DNA from: Desulfobulbus propionicus
Lineage (GTDB): Bacteria; Desulfobacterota; Desulfobulbia; Desulfobulbales; Desulfobulbaceae
Length of the DNA: 45,877 bases
NCBI GenBank assembly: GCA_002746685.1
Contig: PDQK01000036.1
Location: 1 to 45,877, forward strand
Direction of reading: 5' to 3'
The notes below the pieces were generated by a model, which saw only the letters and a program-made list of their open reading frames with translations, was not told the origin of the DNA and searched no databases. Below are positions 17,496-27,890 of the stretch, piece after piece. Numbering within the stretch: position 1 is the first letter of the stretch; every line of letters starts with the position of its first letter. The translations under genes were made by a program, and so were the position numbers.

Positions 17496-17870
17496 CTTCA
17501 TCAACGCTGCGACAAACTCGTAATGCAGGGCCAGCAGGTAGTGCTCCCCTTCAGCTTTATACGGGTTGCCGCCACCAAGCGCACTGGCATAAAATGGCTC
17601 TCCAGGACGTGCAACACTCTCCATAAACCCCATGTTCATCTTTTCCCCCAACAGTTTACCGAGTTGCTCATACTCAGCAATAGCCTCCTCAAAACCGGTC
17701 AGGCCTGCGGCATCGGCAAGTTCTCCGTAGGATGCTACTCGATTGAGTTTATGTACGTGGTAATCAAGCATTTTTTTGTGGGTGTCGGAAACACTCTTTT
17801 TTAACGTTTTCAACGCTTTTACATATACTTTTTCTGCTGGGACAGTGAAGTCGTAACTAATGTCACTCAT
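17478..17870 (-). CDS. Conserved-looking hypothetical protein
   Basis: A 130-residue soluble protein that I do not recognise. It is mostly helical, with a basic N-terminal half (KALKTLKKSVSDTHKKML) and a segment VASYGELADAAGLTGFEEAI that looks like a small DNA-binding or MGMT-like helix pair. A Gly-rich turn (SALGGGNPYKAEGEHYLL) lies near the end. Codon use is like its neighbours and no frame problem is seen. It is monocistronic and converges on the VanZ-like gene. Confidence 0.65.
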   Translation of the reverse strand: MSDISYDFTVPAEKVYVKALKTLKKSVSDTHKKMLDYHVHKLNRVASYGELADAAGLTGFEEAIAEYEQLGKLLGEKMNMGFMESVARPGEPFYASALGGGNPYKAEGEHYLLALHYEFVAALMKLKWVK

Positions 17871-17934
17871 ATTTATACCTGCTTGAAAGAAGAGAAATGA
17901 AACGGTATAGCCATCTCACCATAAGAACTTGATA

Positions 17935-18033
17935 CCTGAATCCGTGACGGGTTAGAGCCAAGCTGCTTGCAACACACTGTATTTACAGAGGAAAAAGAAA
18001 AATGTCAAGATATCAGGCTCACTCAACCGCCCT
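17935..18033 (+). repeat. MITE-like repeat, copy A (truncated)
   Basis: It begins with the terminal sequence CCTGAATCCGTGACGG and shares GATATCAGGCTCACTCAACCGCC with copy C. The right terminal repeat is missing. A 14-bp perfect palindrome CGCCCTGCAGGGCG sits at 18028-18041 where the homology ends. It lies between the hypothetical gene and the end of the DUF445 gene. Confidence 0.75.
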
Positions 18034-18074
18034 GCAGGGCGTCCAAAAACAGCTCAATACATCAATCACTTTTT

Positions 18075-19673
18075 TCACACCAGCCTGAGAATAAACAGAT
18101 TTATACACCCTATCAAAAAGCCGAGTAGAGCGCCGAACAGATTTATATACTTGAACTGTTCTTCCATGATAGAGAGCAGCAAGCGTTCCAGTTTCAGTAA
18201 ATCAAGGGAATTAACCTTTTCGGTTACCAGCTCACTAATCCGCAGGGAACTGACCAATCCGGGAACCTCTTTAAGCAGCATACCGTTGGTGGTGTGCACG
18301 GCATACTCTATTATTCCTTTCTGCACCCCGCTTGGAATAACATTGTGCAGATTGCCCACTGGTTTTTCCAAAAGCACATCAATGGCGGTATCGGTCAGGA
18401 TATGGATAAGTCGTTCGAGCTTAGCTTCCTCTATTATCTGAACAATTTCCTCAGCAATACGCTCACGAATATTGCCGCCATGTTCGTTTGAGGAAAGGGA
18501 CACTGTAATGCTGTCCCAGGTCGCTTCTCCCTGCTCCAGCCAGGACTCAATGCTGGAGGCTACAATACTGGGCTGCTGACCATCACTGGCCAAAAGGTAC
18601 ACGAGTTGTTCAGCAAGCGTTTCACAAAAGGCTTGTAGCTGTTCATCCCCTGCTTCCCTGAGCAACTCAGCAAGGGGACGATGTAAAAAGAGGTCCACCT
18701 GATTGCACAGCACTCCTGCAAGGTGGGCGTGGATATCCTTTTCCTGAAGCCATCCAACGATATCCTCTTCCTTATCCAACAGGTACTGATCAATGGTTTT
18801 CTCCAGGGTTTCCAGATCAATAAAACCGCGCGCCATGGCACCCATTGGCCCCATGGACTCGATAAAATGATCAATACCGCCAAGCATACCTTGTACAATT
18901 TTCTCCCGGATAAAGGGCTCGGCCAGCTGGTGCCCCAGTTGCGCAAGCAGGTTTGGGGTCTGCTTTTCAATGGCTGAATGCAAAAGGGTTGTGACCTGCT
19001 CAGGCAAAAGTGCTTGTAAGGATTTCCCTTTTGCAGCTTCTGTTTGAATCCATGCGCGCACAAAGCCTGCGACCTGTTGCCTGGTATCAGGGCAGGAGAG
19101 GATGGAGTGGATCAGGGTATCAAGCACCTGATACAGCTTCGTTCTGGAGTCCGGACGAATAAGCTCATTCATTTTTTTCTCGCCCAGCTCGTCCAAACGA
19201 CCAAGGATGAACGTATAAACAGCCTCCTGCCAGGCAGCACTTGCTAAAAAGCCTCCAAGCCCTGAACCGATTCTATATTTCAGGGTTTGCACGGCAACCT
19301 TGAAATAGACTTGAAAACGCTGAGGAATAAAAGAGGACACTGGCCCCAGTTCCTTTTTCAACACACCCTGGACCCGGTCATTGATAAGGGTATGGAGATG
19401 AACCTGAAAAGGTTCGTTGGACAGGGCAGCGCCGATTTCTTTACTGGTAAGCAGGTGTTCTCCCACCATTTCACCGATATTTTCAGCAAGAGCATGCCGT
19501 TTTGACGGGATAACCCCAGGAGTCATAGGGACCCGGATCCCAAAAATATACCAGGGATGAAGGGGACGAAACAGCATCCGGATGGCAATTCGGTTGGTGA
19601 GATAGCCGATAAATGCACCGATAACCGGTGGTCCAGCATAGGTGGTTAAAAAGATGAGATCAGTTATTTGCAT
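18075..19673 (-). CDS. DUF445 family membrane-anchored protein
   Basis: A 532-residue protein. It opens with a hydrophobic segment and the family signature IGAFIGYLTNRIAIRMLFRP, then VPMTPGVIPSKRHALAENIGEMVGEHLL (split here around residue 60). Long amphipathic helices fill the middle, and a C-terminal hydrophobic segment (FGALLGFLIGCINLFIL) ends the chain. This is the layout of DUF445/YheB-type proteins, with both ends in the membrane and a helical body between. Function is not established. It stands as a single gene or with gph, 33 bases away. Confidence 0.85.
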   Translation of the reverse strand: MQITDLIFLTTYAGPPVIGAFIGYLTNRIAIRMLFRPLHPWYIFGIRVPMTPGVIPSKRHALAENIGEMVGEHLLTSKEIGAALSNEPFQVHLHTLINDRVQGVLKKELGPVSSFIPQRFQVYFKVAVQTLKYRIGSGLGGFLASAAWQEAVYTFILGRLDELGEKKMNELIRPDSRTKLYQVLDTLIHSILSCPDTRQQVAGFVRAWIQTEAAKGKSLQALLPEQVTTLLHSAIEKQTPNLLAQLGHQLAEPFIREKIVQGMLGGIDHFIESMGPMGAMARGFIDLETLEKTIDQYLLDKEEDIVGWLQEKDIHAHLAGVLCNQVDLFLHRPLAELLREAGDEQLQAFCETLAEQLVYLLASDGQQPSIVASSIESWLEQGEATWDSITVSLSSNEHGGNIRERIAEEIVQIIEEAKLERLIHILTDTAIDVLLEKPVGNLHNVIPSGVQKGIIEYAVHTTNGMLLKEVPGLVSSLRISELVTEKVNSLDLLKLERLLLSIMEEQFKYINLFGALLGFLIGCINLFILRLV

Positions 19674-19706
19674 GGATGTCTGTCAGGTTAAAAGGATTTT
19701 TTGGTG

Positions 19707-20366
19707 CTACCTTGACTCAATAATATCAATCAATTGACCGGGGTGATCAATTATATAATCAGCACCACTGTCTTGTAACTCCTTGACATCACGAAAACCC
19801 CACGCAACTCCAACCTTATCAAGTTGGGCTGCAGCAGCTGTTTTCATATCAGTTGCAGTGTCGCCAACGTACAAGACCTCTTCATTTTTCAGACCAAGCT
19901 CCTGGAGTAGAGCAAAAGCTCCAGCAGGGTCCGGCTTCCTGGGCACCCCATCACGCTGACCATAAATCAGCTCAAAGGTCCACTGTCCCAGCAGTTTACT
20001 CACACATAACTGGGTAAACCCATCTGGTTTATTGGATAAAATACAAATTCTTACGCCAAGTGCTTTCAATCTATCCAGCATGGAACCAACACCTTCGTAC
20101 AGCGTGGTATCCACAGCCCAATTCTCGGCATAATCCTGCCGGAACAGTTCAACAGCGTGGTTGATCACGTTGCTGGTTTGTTTATCTTCTGGTAATATAC
20201 GTTGCACCAGGGTTGTCATACCATCGCCAACAAAATACCTATACGCCTCATTGGGGTGAACAGGATATCCCAGCTGCACAAGAACCCGGTTACAGGAAGA
20301 TGCAAGGTCAGCAAGGGTGTCAAGCAAGGTACCATCAAGGTCAAAAATAACTGCTTTATAACGCAT
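19707..20366 (-). CDS. gph: HAD-type phosphoglycolate phosphatase
   Basis: A 219-residue HAD hydrolase. Motif I is FDLDGTLLDT (9-18), with both catalytic Asp. A helical cap with VGDGMTTLVQR follows, then motif II ILSNKP, motif III Lys in PRKPDP, and motif IV VLYVGDTATDM. This set matches Gph, which removes phosphate from 2-phosphoglycolate formed in DNA repair. Related phosphatases share the motifs, so the substrate is likely but not certain. AAGGA precedes the ATG. Confidence 0.88.
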   Translation of the reverse strand: MRYKAVIFDLDGTLLDTLADLASSCNRVLVQLGYPVHPNEAYRYFVGDGMTTLVQRILPEDKQTSNVINHAVELFRQDYAENWAVDTTLYEGVGSMLDRLKALGVRICILSNKPDGFTQLCVSKLLGQWTFELIYGQRDGVPRKPDPAGAFALLQELGLKNEEVLYVGDTATDMKTAAAAQLDKVGVAWGFRDVKELQDSGADYIIDHPGQLIDIIESR

Positions 20367-20535
20367 ACGTGTTCCTTTTCAATAGGTCGGTAATAACGAT
20401 TTACTTCTTCTAGAGCATTTACATCTGCAACATATTATTTTTAGTGGGAATAACAAGGCAATTACGCTATATAATCGTAACAAGTGTACGTCCTCTTCCT
20501 TTACTACAAGATTCACCCCAAAAGGTTCCAATCCT

Positions 20536-21261
20536 ATGGAGCATGAAATTAGGTCCCAGGACATTATCATTGACCTGATTAAAGTCAGCAAAACCTATCC
20601 GCCCGATGTTCAGGCGCTAACCGACATCACCTTTGCTGTCCAAAAAGGAGAGATGGTCTTTTTAACCGGTCCCAGTGGCGCAGGCAAGACAACTCTGCTC
20701 AAATTGATCAGTAAGGTGGACACTCCCACCAAAGGCATGGTGGAAGTTGATGGGGTTGATATTGCAAAAATCCCTAAACGCAAGCTCTATACCCTGCGCA
20801 GAAAAATTGGCATGGCCTACCAGGATTTTAAGCTGCTTCCAGAAAGAAGCGTTGCCGCCAACATTGCCGTCTCCATGGAGGTGGTGTATCGCAAAAACTC
20901 GTTTATTGTCAAGCGTACCCGTGAACTGCTGGAGCAACTGGGACTGCAATCCAAGCTCAACACCCCTGCTGCAGAGCTCTCCCGTGGTGAGCAGCAACGG
21001 GTGGCCATTGCCAGGGCTGTGGCTAATTTTCCACGTATTATCCTGGCAGACGAACCAACCGGAAACCTGGACGGTGAAACCACCAGGCGGGTTATGGATC
21101 TGTTTCATGAGTTGAATCAACAGGGAACCACGTTGCTCATTGCCACTCACGACACCTCCATTTACCAAGAGGAAAAAGATCGGATTATCCAGCTCCAATT
21201 TGGTCAACAGTATGCACAACAGAAAACCGGTTCTGGCTTCACAGAAACCGCTACGCAATAA
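20536..21261 (+). CDS. ftsE: Cell division ATP-binding protein FtsE
   Basis: A 241-residue ABC ATPase with Walker [10 protein letters not shown] (about 49-57), Q-loop [12 protein letters not shown] (typical of FtsE), signature [14 protein letters not shown], Walker [13 protein letters not shown] and H-loop His. FtsE with FtsX forms the septal complex that activates peptidoglycan hydrolysis through EnvC. ftsX starts seven bases later. A -10-like TATAAT lies at 20470-20475, without a good -35. Confidence 0.93.
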   Translation: MEHEIRSQDIIIDLIKVSKTYPPDVQALTDITFAVQKGEMVFLTGPSGAGKTTLLKLISKVDTPTKGMVEVDGVDIAKIPKRKLYTLRRKIGMAYQDFKLLPERSVAANIAVSMEVVYRKNSFIVKRTRELLEQLGLQSKLNTPAAELSRGEQQRVAIARAVANFPRIILADEPTGNLDGETTRRVMDLFHELNQQGTTLLIATHDTSIYQEEKDRIIQLQFGQQYAQQKTGSGFTETATQ

Positions 21262-21267
21262 CATATT

Positions 21268-22155
21268 ATGAGTTTATACTCTTCAGCCCTTAAACACACC
21301 GGCAGAAATTTGCTCCACACCTGGAAATCCCAGGTGCTGACCCTGTTTACCGTGTCGCTTTCTATTCTGATCTTTTCTTTCTTCTACCTCTCCTATTATA
21401 ATGCCATGCATCTTGGCAAGGAGTTGGGTGATGATTTGCGGTTGATTGTGTATCTTGATGAGGATCCGGCCCCGCCGCTGCAAGAAGAATATGAGCGAAA
21501 AATTCGAAAATTTGATGATGTGGATCGGATTATCTTTGTCAGCAGTACAGAAGCCTACACTCGTTTTGAACAACAGCTTGACAGTGACAAGGATCTCCTC
21601 TTTGATATTCCTCAGGATTTCCTTCCCCCTTCCATTGAGGTCTATCCTGTAAAAACGCTGGACACCCTTGCCCGCATTAAACGTTTTTCCGACTACCTCA
21701 ACACGCTCCCCGGGGTGTTAAAGGTGCAGTACGGTAAGGAGTGGATCGAGCGTTTTTACTCTTTTGTCAAGCTGATGCGCATCATCGTCATCCTCTCCGG
21801 TGTCCTGCTGATCATGACCACCACCTTTATGGTGGCGCACACCATTCGTCTCACTCTGCTCGCCCGTCAGAAGGAGCTTGAATTGCTCCGGCTTGTGGGC
21901 GCAACCAACAACTACATCCGCATGCCCTTCATGATTGAAGGCATGCTCCAGGGCTGCCTTGGTGCTTCCTGCGGGCTTGGTGCATTGTACTTACTCTATC
22001 ACTGGATATTGCTGCAATTCTCAGGTTCCACCCTGTTTGCATTCTTCCCCTTTTCTTTTCTTCCCTGGTCCATTGTTGCCATCTTTATCGCGGCCTCCAC
22101 ACTATTGTGCGCCTTTGGCAGCTTTTCTTCTGCTCGAAAAACCCTGCAACTGTAG
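21268..22155 (+). CDS. ftsX: Cell division protein FtsX
   Basis: A 295-residue protein with the FtsX layout. TM1 lies at about 20-45, a periplasmic domain at about 50-165 contains the large-loop segment IKRFSDYLNTLPGV, and three C-terminal TM segments begin at about 170. LLARQKELELLRLVGATNNYIRMPF is the conserved cytoplasmic turn. It couples FtsE ATP use to EnvC in the periplasm. It lies between ftsE and envC in one operon. Confidence 0.92.
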   Translation: MSLYSSALKHTGRNLLHTWKSQVLTLFTVSLSILIFSFFYLSYYNAMHLGKELGDDLRLIVYLDEDPAPPLQEEYERKIRKFDDVDRIIFVSSTEAYTRFEQQLDSDKDLLFDIPQDFLPPSIEVYPVKTLDTLARIKRFSDYLNTLPGVLKVQYGKEWIERFYSFVKLMRIIVILSGVLLIMTTTFMVAHTIRLTLLARQKELELLRLVGATNNYIRMPFMIEGMLQGCLGASCGLGALYLLYHWILLQFSGSTLFAFFPFSFLPWSIVAIFIAASTLLCAFGSFSSARKTLQL

Positions 22156-22164
22156 CTGGCTCAT

Positions 22165-23313
22165 ATGTTCAGGTATTGCCTTTTCTTCACTTTCCTTTTT
22201 CTGCTACTGGTTCAGCCTGTTTCTGGACAGGAGAACGGGAAAAAACCTCTCCAGCGCTACAAGCTCAGCATTGGTAAACTGCGCAAAGAAATGGATCGGC
22301 ATGCAGGGAAAATCCATGAAACCCAGAAAAAAGAAAAAACCATTTTAGAGGAACTGGAAGGCATTGATCTGAAGCTGGAAAGTCAGCAACTCAAGATCGC
22401 TGAACTACAAGAGCAAATCGATCAGCAGGATCTGTTGATTCAGACCAAACAAGCAGAAATCAATGCCATTGACAGGGAAAAAGCTGACCTGCAGGAGCAC
22501 TTGATTAACCGTTTAAAAGCGTATTACTTTATGGGGAAAACCAATCTGCTGGATGTCACCTTTTCCCGCAAAAATCTCCCAGATCTCCTCCTTTTTGATG
22601 ATGCCTTTCACCGACTGATTACCTATGACCGTGAAGTGTTTGATGCTTACCGGGAAAAGAAAACCCAGCTCATAAACGCCAAACAGGCCTATGAACTGGA
22701 AAAGGAAGTACAGGTCGACTTTTTACATCAAGCAGAAGAAGAAAAAAAGATCCTCGATTATATTGCTGAAGAGAAAAACGCTCTGCTGAAGAAAACCAAG
22801 AATCAGAAAAACCTCTATGCCCAAGCCCTTAAGGAGATGCAAAAAGCAGAAGGTCAACTCACCGGCACCATTATACAACTGAAAGAAAAACAGGAAAAAC
22901 GGAGCAAAGGGTTTTTACGCAGTAAGGGGAAGTTGCCGCCACCGGTTTCCGGCAAGCTGCTCTCTGGTTTTCAGGCAAGAAAGGATGAGGACACCCCGCT
23001 CAACAATGGCATCACCATAAAAACCAGAGACGGAGCCAAGGTGCATGCTGTGTATGGTGGCAGTATTGTATACTCAGGTTACATGAAAGGATTTGGCAAG
23101 ACCGTAATAATCGACCATGGACGTCAATATTATACGGTAACCTCAAGGCTTGATAACCTGATTGTAAAAAAAGACGACAAGGTAAAAAGTGGCCAAATGA
23201 TCGGTACCACTGGCGATATAGCAACTCTTTTTGGGCGCGGACTGTATTTTGAGATTCGCCATGGTGCAACTTCTGAGAATCCGCTCCAGTGGCTTAAAAA
23301 AGGGAGCTACTAA
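22165..23313 (+). CDS. envC: EnvC-type murein hydrolase activator
   Basis: A 382-residue secreted protein with a signal peptide at 1-21 and a long coiled coil at about 25-240 rich in Glu, Gln and Lys. A LytM (M23) domain lies at about 255-375. The zinc ligands of active M23 peptidases are lost: the HxGxD position reads NNGITI and the HxH position reads TVTSRLD. That is how EnvC looks. EnvC does not cut peptidoglycan but switches on amidases when driven by FtsEX. The gene sits directly after ftsX, and its stop overlaps the ctpA ATG (TAATG). Confidence 0.9.
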   Translation: MFRYCLFFTFLFLLLVQPVSGQENGKKPLQRYKLSIGKLRKEMDRHAGKIHETQKKEKTILEELEGIDLKLESQQLKIAELQEQIDQQDLLIQTKQAEINAIDREKADLQEHLINRLKAYYFMGKTNLLDVTFSRKNLPDLLLFDDAFHRLITYDREVFDAYREKKTQLINAKQAYELEKEVQVDFLHQAEEEKKILDYIAEEKNALLKKTKNQKNLYAQALKEMQKAEGQLTGTIIQLKEKQEKRSKGFLRSKGKLPPPVSGKLLSGFQARKDEDTPLNNGITIKTRDGAKVHAVYGGSIVYSGYMKGFGKTVIIDHGRQYYTVTSRLDNLIVKKDDKVKSGQMIGTTGDIATLFGRGLYFEIRHGATSENPLQWLKKGSY

Positions 23314-24737
23314 TGCAGCTCCTTCTTGTAACCAAACACCTGTATACCTTTTTTGATATGGACACGACACACTCACCTTTCCACCTGCTCTTTCGCACCT
23401 CCTGCTTCACCCTTGTTTCCCTGTTTTTTACTGTAATACTCCTGCTGCTCCCTGTGCAGGGGAGCTGCGATGACTCCAGGGTTAATCGCGAGACCTACCA
23501 GAACCTGGAACTCTTTTCCAATGTGCTGGTGCTGCTCCAGCAACACTATGTGGACGAGGTGGATACCAAACACATCATCGAAGGTGCCATCAATGGGATG
23601 CTCAACTCTCTTGATCCCCATTCTTCGTATATGTCAGCAGAAGATTTCAAGGAATTGCAGGAAGAGACCCAGGGCAGTTTTAACGGTATAGGGATCGAAA
23701 TCACGGTCAAGGATAATGTACTCACAGTGGTTGCTCCCATTGAAGGCACCCCAGCGGCCCAAGAGGGTATTATAGCTGGGGATATGATCATTCGTATCAA
23801 TGGTGAAGTGACCAAAAATATGACCCTGCTACATGCCGTAAAATTGCTCCGGGGTGAGGTGGACACCCAGGTCACTCTGACCATCTACCGTGAAAGCGAC
23901 AAGCAAATACGAGAGGTAACGCTTAAAAGAACGGTCATTCCACTCCACTCGGTACGTTCACTTGAACTGGAACCTGGTATCCTCTATACACGGATCACTA
24001 ATTTTCAGACCACCACCACCAGAGATTTCCGCAAGGAATTACGGGAAGCAGGGAAAAGGCAGCCCATTAGAGGACTTGTGCTGGATTTACGGGATAACCC
24101 TGGGGGGCTCCTTGACCAGGCAATAAAAATTGCTGATGTTTTCCTGGATAAGGGGGTAATTGTATCCACCAAGGGACGCGATGACAAAAAACAGATGCTT
24201 TTTGAAGCGCATAATGATGGTCCCCGCAATGATTATCCCATGGTGGTTCTGGTCAATGGCGGATCTGCCAGTGGTTCAGAAATTGTGGCAGGAGCACTGC
24301 AGGACCATAAACGAGCCATCATTTTAGGGACCTCGACCTTTGGCAAAGGTTCGGTGCAGACCATCCTGCCTATGCCAGGCGGAGCTGGCATCCGGCTGAC
24401 CACCGCCAGGTATTATACTCCCAATGGCACCTCAATCCAGGCGACCGGAATTACACCAGATATTGTTGCTCCCCTTGAAGCAGCGGAAACGGAATCGAAA
24501 AAGAAAGGAGCAAAAAAGACCTTTCAGGTAAAGGAAAAGAACCTGCCCAACCATTTTAGCAAAAGTGGCAGTAACACCAAAGCTGACCAGCAAAACGCTG
24601 ATTTCAGGCCCAGTAAGCTGGATGCAAAAGTACAACAAAAACTGAGCCGCGACAGCCAGCTCCGTACTGCCCTGATTATCCTGAAAAGCCTGGAGATTGC
24701 CGGTAATACTGGTGAGGTTATAGATACGACCAATTAA
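23313..24737 (+). CDS. ctpA: C-terminal processing protease CtpA (S41 family)
   Basis: A 474-residue protein. A signal anchor lies at about 28-50, the family start YVDEVDTKHIIEGAINGML and DPHSSYM follow, and a PDZ domain occupies about 115-200. The S41 core has VLDLRDNPGGLLDQA, the serine motif NGGSASGSEIVAGAL and the lysine motif TFGKGSVQTI. The C-terminal 80 residues are a low-complexity basic tail. CtpA proteases trim periplasmic proteins, often cell-wall hydrolases, which suits the ftsEX-envC context. The ATG at 23313 has GGGAG upstream; an ATG at 23358 is an alternative. A repeat element follows the stop. Confidence 0.92.
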   Translation: MQLLLVTKHLYTFFDMDTTHSPFHLLFRTSCFTLVSLFFTVILLLLPVQGSCDDSRVNRETYQNLELFSNVLVLLQQHYVDEVDTKHIIEGAINGMLNSLDPHSSYMSAEDFKELQEETQGSFNGIGIEITVKDNVLTVVAPIEGTPAAQEGIIAGDMIIRINGEVTKNMTLLHAVKLLRGEVDTQVTLTIYRESDKQIREVTLKRTVIPLHSVRSLELEPGILYTRITNFQTTTTRDFRKELREAGKRQPIRGLVLDLRDNPGGLLDQAIKIADVFLDKGVIVSTKGRDDKKQMLFEAHNDGPRNDYPMVVLVNGGSASGSEIVAGALQDHKRAIILGTSTFGKGSVQTILPMPGGAGIRLTTARYYTPNGTSIQATGITPDIVAPLEAAETESKKKGAKKTFQVKEKNLPNHFSKSGSNTKADQQNADFRPSKLDAKVQQKLSRDSQLRTALIILKSLEIAGNTGEVIDTTN

Positions 24738-24743
24738 CTCAAA

Positions 24744-24861
24744 CCTGAATCCGTGAGCGTTCAAAAAACGGTGCAGAGACAAGGCGGTGACGTAATTGCT
24801 TATACAGCCCGCCTATCAATACGTTATGAATAATCAGGCTCTAAACCGTCACGGATTCAGG
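24744..24861 (-). repeat. MITE-like repeat, copy B
   Basis: A 118-bp element with perfect 13-bp terminal inverted repeats (CCTGAATCCGTGA and TCACGGATTCAGG). It is flanked by TCAAA on both sides (24739-24743 and 24862-24866), a likely target duplication. In reverse orientation it matches copy C at both ends, including GAGCCTGATTATTCATAACG, while the middle differs. It lies between ctpA and era and supplies the era stop codon. Confidence 0.85.
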
Positions 24862-25765
24862 TCAAACCAAACTCTCGTAAGAGATGCTCATTACCCGTCC
24901 AATTCTTTCGCACTTTAACCCATAGCTTTAATCGCACCTTGCACCCCAACAGGTGCTCTACATCCCTGGTGGCCTGAGTACGAATCTTCCCCAGCATTGC
25001 CCCCCTGTGACCGATGATAATACCCTTTTGCGAGCCACGCTCCACCACAATGGTGGCGTGAATAATGATCGGCCCCCTCCCATTACCTTCAGCAAACTGA
25101 TCAATTACCACCGCAGTTGAATACGGCACTTCATCGCGGGTCAGGATAAACACCTTCTCTCTAATAATTTCAGAGACGATAAATCGCTCAGAAGCATCGG
25201 TGGGAATATCATCAGGATAATACTGAGGTCCTTCAGGCAAGAGCGCAATCACTTCCCTGACAAGCCCATCCACACCATCTCCCTGGAGCGCCGAGATAGG
25301 AAGAGCTGCTGCAAAAGTGTGCAACTCCATATATTTTTCAGTCAGCGGTAACAATTTTTGCGGCTCAATCAGATCAACTTTATTCAATACTAAAAGCGTC
25401 GGCACCCTGATCAGGGAGAAATACTCCTGGTATTCTGCTTTGCGTTTTTCAAGTAAACTCGGGGTAGTAACTGAACTGTCATCAATGACCAAGACCACAT
25501 CTGCTTCGCTCAGGCTATCCAGCGCCACGCGCATCATTTCCTTGTTCAGCATATCCCTGGCATTGTGGAGCCCTGGCGTGTCAAGCATAATCATCTGGTA
25601 TCCCTCGCCGCTCACAATCCCCAGTATCCGGTTACGGGTTGTCTGGGGTTTGCTGGAGACGATGGTGATTTTCTGCCCGAGCAGGTAATTTAACAAGGTT
25701 GATTTTCCAGCATTAGGCGGGCCAATGATCGCTACGACACCTGAACGATATTCTTGATTACTCAT
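24857..25765 (-). CDS. era: GTPase Era
   Basis: A 302-residue protein with an N-terminal GTPase domain (G1 GPPNAGKST at about 16-24, G3 DTPGLH, G4 NKVD) and a C-terminal KH domain (VERGSQKGIIIGHRGAMLGKI). Era binds the 3' end of 16S rRNA and helps mature the 30S subunit, in the same process as YbeY. The last codon and stop (ACC TGA) come from the inserted repeat. Without the insert the frame would read TTG AGT TAA, so the protein length is unchanged and only the last residue differs. The start lacks a strong ribosome binding site. Confidence 0.95.
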   Translation of the reverse strand: MSNQEYRSGVVAIIGPPNAGKSTLLNYLLGQKITIVSSKPQTTRNRILGIVSGEGYQMIMLDTPGLHNARDMLNKEMMRVALDSLSEADVVLVIDDSSVTTPSLLEKRKAEYQEYFSLIRVPTLLVLNKVDLIEPQKLLPLTEKYMELHTFAAALPISALQGDGVDGLVREVIALLPEGPQYYPDDIPTDASERFIVSEIIREKVFILTRDEVPYSTAVVIDQFAEGNGRGPIIIHATIVVERGSQKGIIIGHRGAMLGKIRTQATRDVEHLLGCKVRLKLWVKVRKNWTGNEHLLREFGLT

Positions 25766-25876
25766 TGCTCACTCACACTGTTTCACCAATAATCCAAAGA
25801 AAATAATGACAAAGCACGTCATACCTGCTATCCACTACAAGCTTACCATGACTTTTGACCCTTGTATATACGTTAG

Positions 25877-27880
25877 ATGATGATCACTCTAGGCAATATT
25901 GTTGATTATATTGATGGCGGCAAGTTTATCTGCGGCCTCATTACCAGACTCTCTGATAAGCGTGTCCACCTTATCAATCAAAATGGACGCGAGATCAGCC
26001 TGCCCCAATCGCGGATTGTCAGCCTCTCCAAACAGCATTATAGGATTGATACGTCACGGGAAGAGCAGCTTGATCTGCTGCGCACCGCTGCGGAAAAGCG
26101 TGCTGCCTTTGCAGACGAAGTTGTGCTTGAAGAGTTGTGGGAGGTCATCGGGGAAGAGGAGCAACGGAGTTTTTCTGCTCCCTTTTTAGCTGAACTTGCC
26201 TTTGGTGAGGAATGTGATGATGATCGCGCTGCAGGGTTTGTACGGGCCGTGTTTGGTGACAGGTTGTATTTCAAGTATAAAAATGAAAAAATCACGGCTC
26301 ATACCGGGGAACAAGTTGAACATCTGAAGGAAGAGTTCCAGAAGCAGCAGGAAAAAGAGCAGCTATTGGAAGAAGGTTCAACCTATCTAAAGCGCATTAT
26401 GGAAGGCGGCACTGTAACGCTTCAGCAGTGGCCGGACAGGAACAAATGTCTGTATTGGCTCTCCCAGTACGTTCTCCACGGAAACGATGGTGAAGAGAGC
26501 GCATTAATCCGTAACCTGCTCAAACGTGCTGAGCTGACCGCACCCCATTCCGGTTATCATATCCTGGTGAAAGCTGGCTATTGGGATCGGGATGAAAATG
26601 TACCGCTGCTCAAATCTGAGTATCCCGTTGATTTTTCAGAAGCCTGTCTTGCCAATGCAGAACAGATACAAGAAGCCTCCCTTGAAGAGCTGCTGGAAGA
26701 TCCAAAACGAAAGGATTTTCGCCACCTCCCCATCCTCACCATTGATGGCGCGTATACCAAAGATTTTGATGACGCGCTCCATTTTGAAAAACTGGACAAT
26801 GGTGTGCTCGTCGGCATCCATATCACTGATGTCAGCTATTACATTTCACCCCGTGCACCTCTTTTTGCCGGGGCTCAGGAACGGGCGACCTCCCTCTATT
26901 TTCCAGAAGGGCACATCCCCATGCTGCCAAAATCCTTATCCCTGGATGTATGCAGTCTGATTAAGGGCAAAATCCGCCCAGCGGTCAGTTTTCTGGTTAC
27001 TCTGGATAATGACTGTAACATCACGCACACCTCAATCGTGCCTTCCATTATTGAGGTTAAGCGACAGCTGAGCTACCGCGAAGCAGACACCCTGTTACAA
27101 AAGGATCATGACCTTGCCGGGCTGAACGGGATATGGAAAAAACTCCGCCAGAACCGGGTGGAGAAAGGAGCACTCTTACTCCCCTTCCCTGATGCCAATA
27201 TCGATATTCGCGACCGCAATAATATTCAAATATATTTATCGCCTGTTGATACGCCTTCCCGAAGCCTGGTCTCGGAGTTAATGATTCTGGCAAATGGAGT
27301 TGCTGCTGATTATCTTGCCGGACGAGGTGCTCCAGGTCTGTTCCGCTCCCAGGCTCCACCCAAGAAACGGCTTATCTCCGGGACCAGTAACAGCCTGACT
27401 GATATTGCGCTGCAACGTCGCTTTTTATCCAGAGGCGAGCTGACGGCCCATCCCAAACCCCATAGCGGTTTGGGCCTCAACAGCTATACCACCATCACCT
27501 CGCCCATCCGCCGCTTCCTTGATCTGGCCATGCAGCACCAGCTGAGCAACATGATTCATGGCAAGGGCATTCTTTTCTCTGCTGAAGAGTGTAAAACCTT
27601 TGCTGGCACCATTCAGCAAAAACTGAGCCGCGCCAACGGAGTGCGCCAGCAGCGTCACCGCTACTGGATGCTGCGCTATCTGGAACCCAGGCAGGGGCAG
27701 AGGCTTAACGCCCTGGTGGTCGGTCAAGGCCCCAAGCGGGTAAACCTGATCCTCACCGATTGCCTGTTTGATGTTGACTTGCCGGTAAACACCTACTTCC
27801 CGGTTGAAGTGGGCGACAATGTCCGTATTCGGTTAGCCAAGGTGAACCCACTGGATAATGTCCTTAAGGTGGAGTGGTAA
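25877..27880 (+). CDS. RNase II-family 3'-5' exoribonuclease (RNB domain)
   Basis: A 667-residue protein. The RNB core starts at about 275, and the four catalytic Asp are seen in [13 protein letters not shown] (Asp290, 296, 298, 299), matching the RNase II set. Further RNB motifs are [17 protein letters not shown] and the C-terminal [16 protein letters not shown]. The N-terminal 270 residues lack the clear cold-shock domains of RNase R, and the C-terminal S1-like part is short. It degrades single-stranded RNA in the cytoplasm. Two ATGs (25877, 25880) lie in a row with no ribosome binding site. Confidence 0.88.
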   Translation: MMITLGNIVDYIDGGKFICGLITRLSDKRVHLINQNGREISLPQSRIVSLSKQHYRIDTSREEQLDLLRTAAEKRAAFADEVVLEELWEVIGEEEQRSFSAPFLAELAFGEECDDDRAAGFVRAVFGDRLYFKYKNEKITAHTGEQVEHLKEEFQKQQEKEQLLEEGSTYLKRIMEGGTVTLQQWPDRNKCLYWLSQYVLHGNDGEESALIRNLLKRAELTAPHSGYHILVKAGYWDRDENVPLLKSEYPVDFSEACLANAEQIQEASLEELLEDPKRKDFRHLPILTIDGAYTKDFDDALHFEKLDNGVLVGIHITDVSYYISPRAPLFAGAQERATSLYFPEGHIPMLPKSLSLDVCSLIKGKIRPAVSFLVTLDNDCNITHTSIVPSIIEVKRQLSYREADTLLQKDHDLAGLNGIWKKLRQNRVEKGALLLPFPDANIDIRDRNNIQIYLSPVDTPSRSLVSELMILANGVAADYLAGRGAPGLFRSQAPPKKRLISGTSNSLTDIALQRRFLSRGELTAHPKPHSGLGLNSYTTITSPIRRFLDLAMQHQLSNMIHGKGILFSAEECKTFAGTIQQKLSRANGVRQQRHRYWMLRYLEPRQGQRLNALVVGQGPKRVNLILTDCLFDVDLPVNTYFPVEVGDNVRIRLAKVNPLDNVLKVEW

Positions 27881-27890
27881 AAAAACCACC

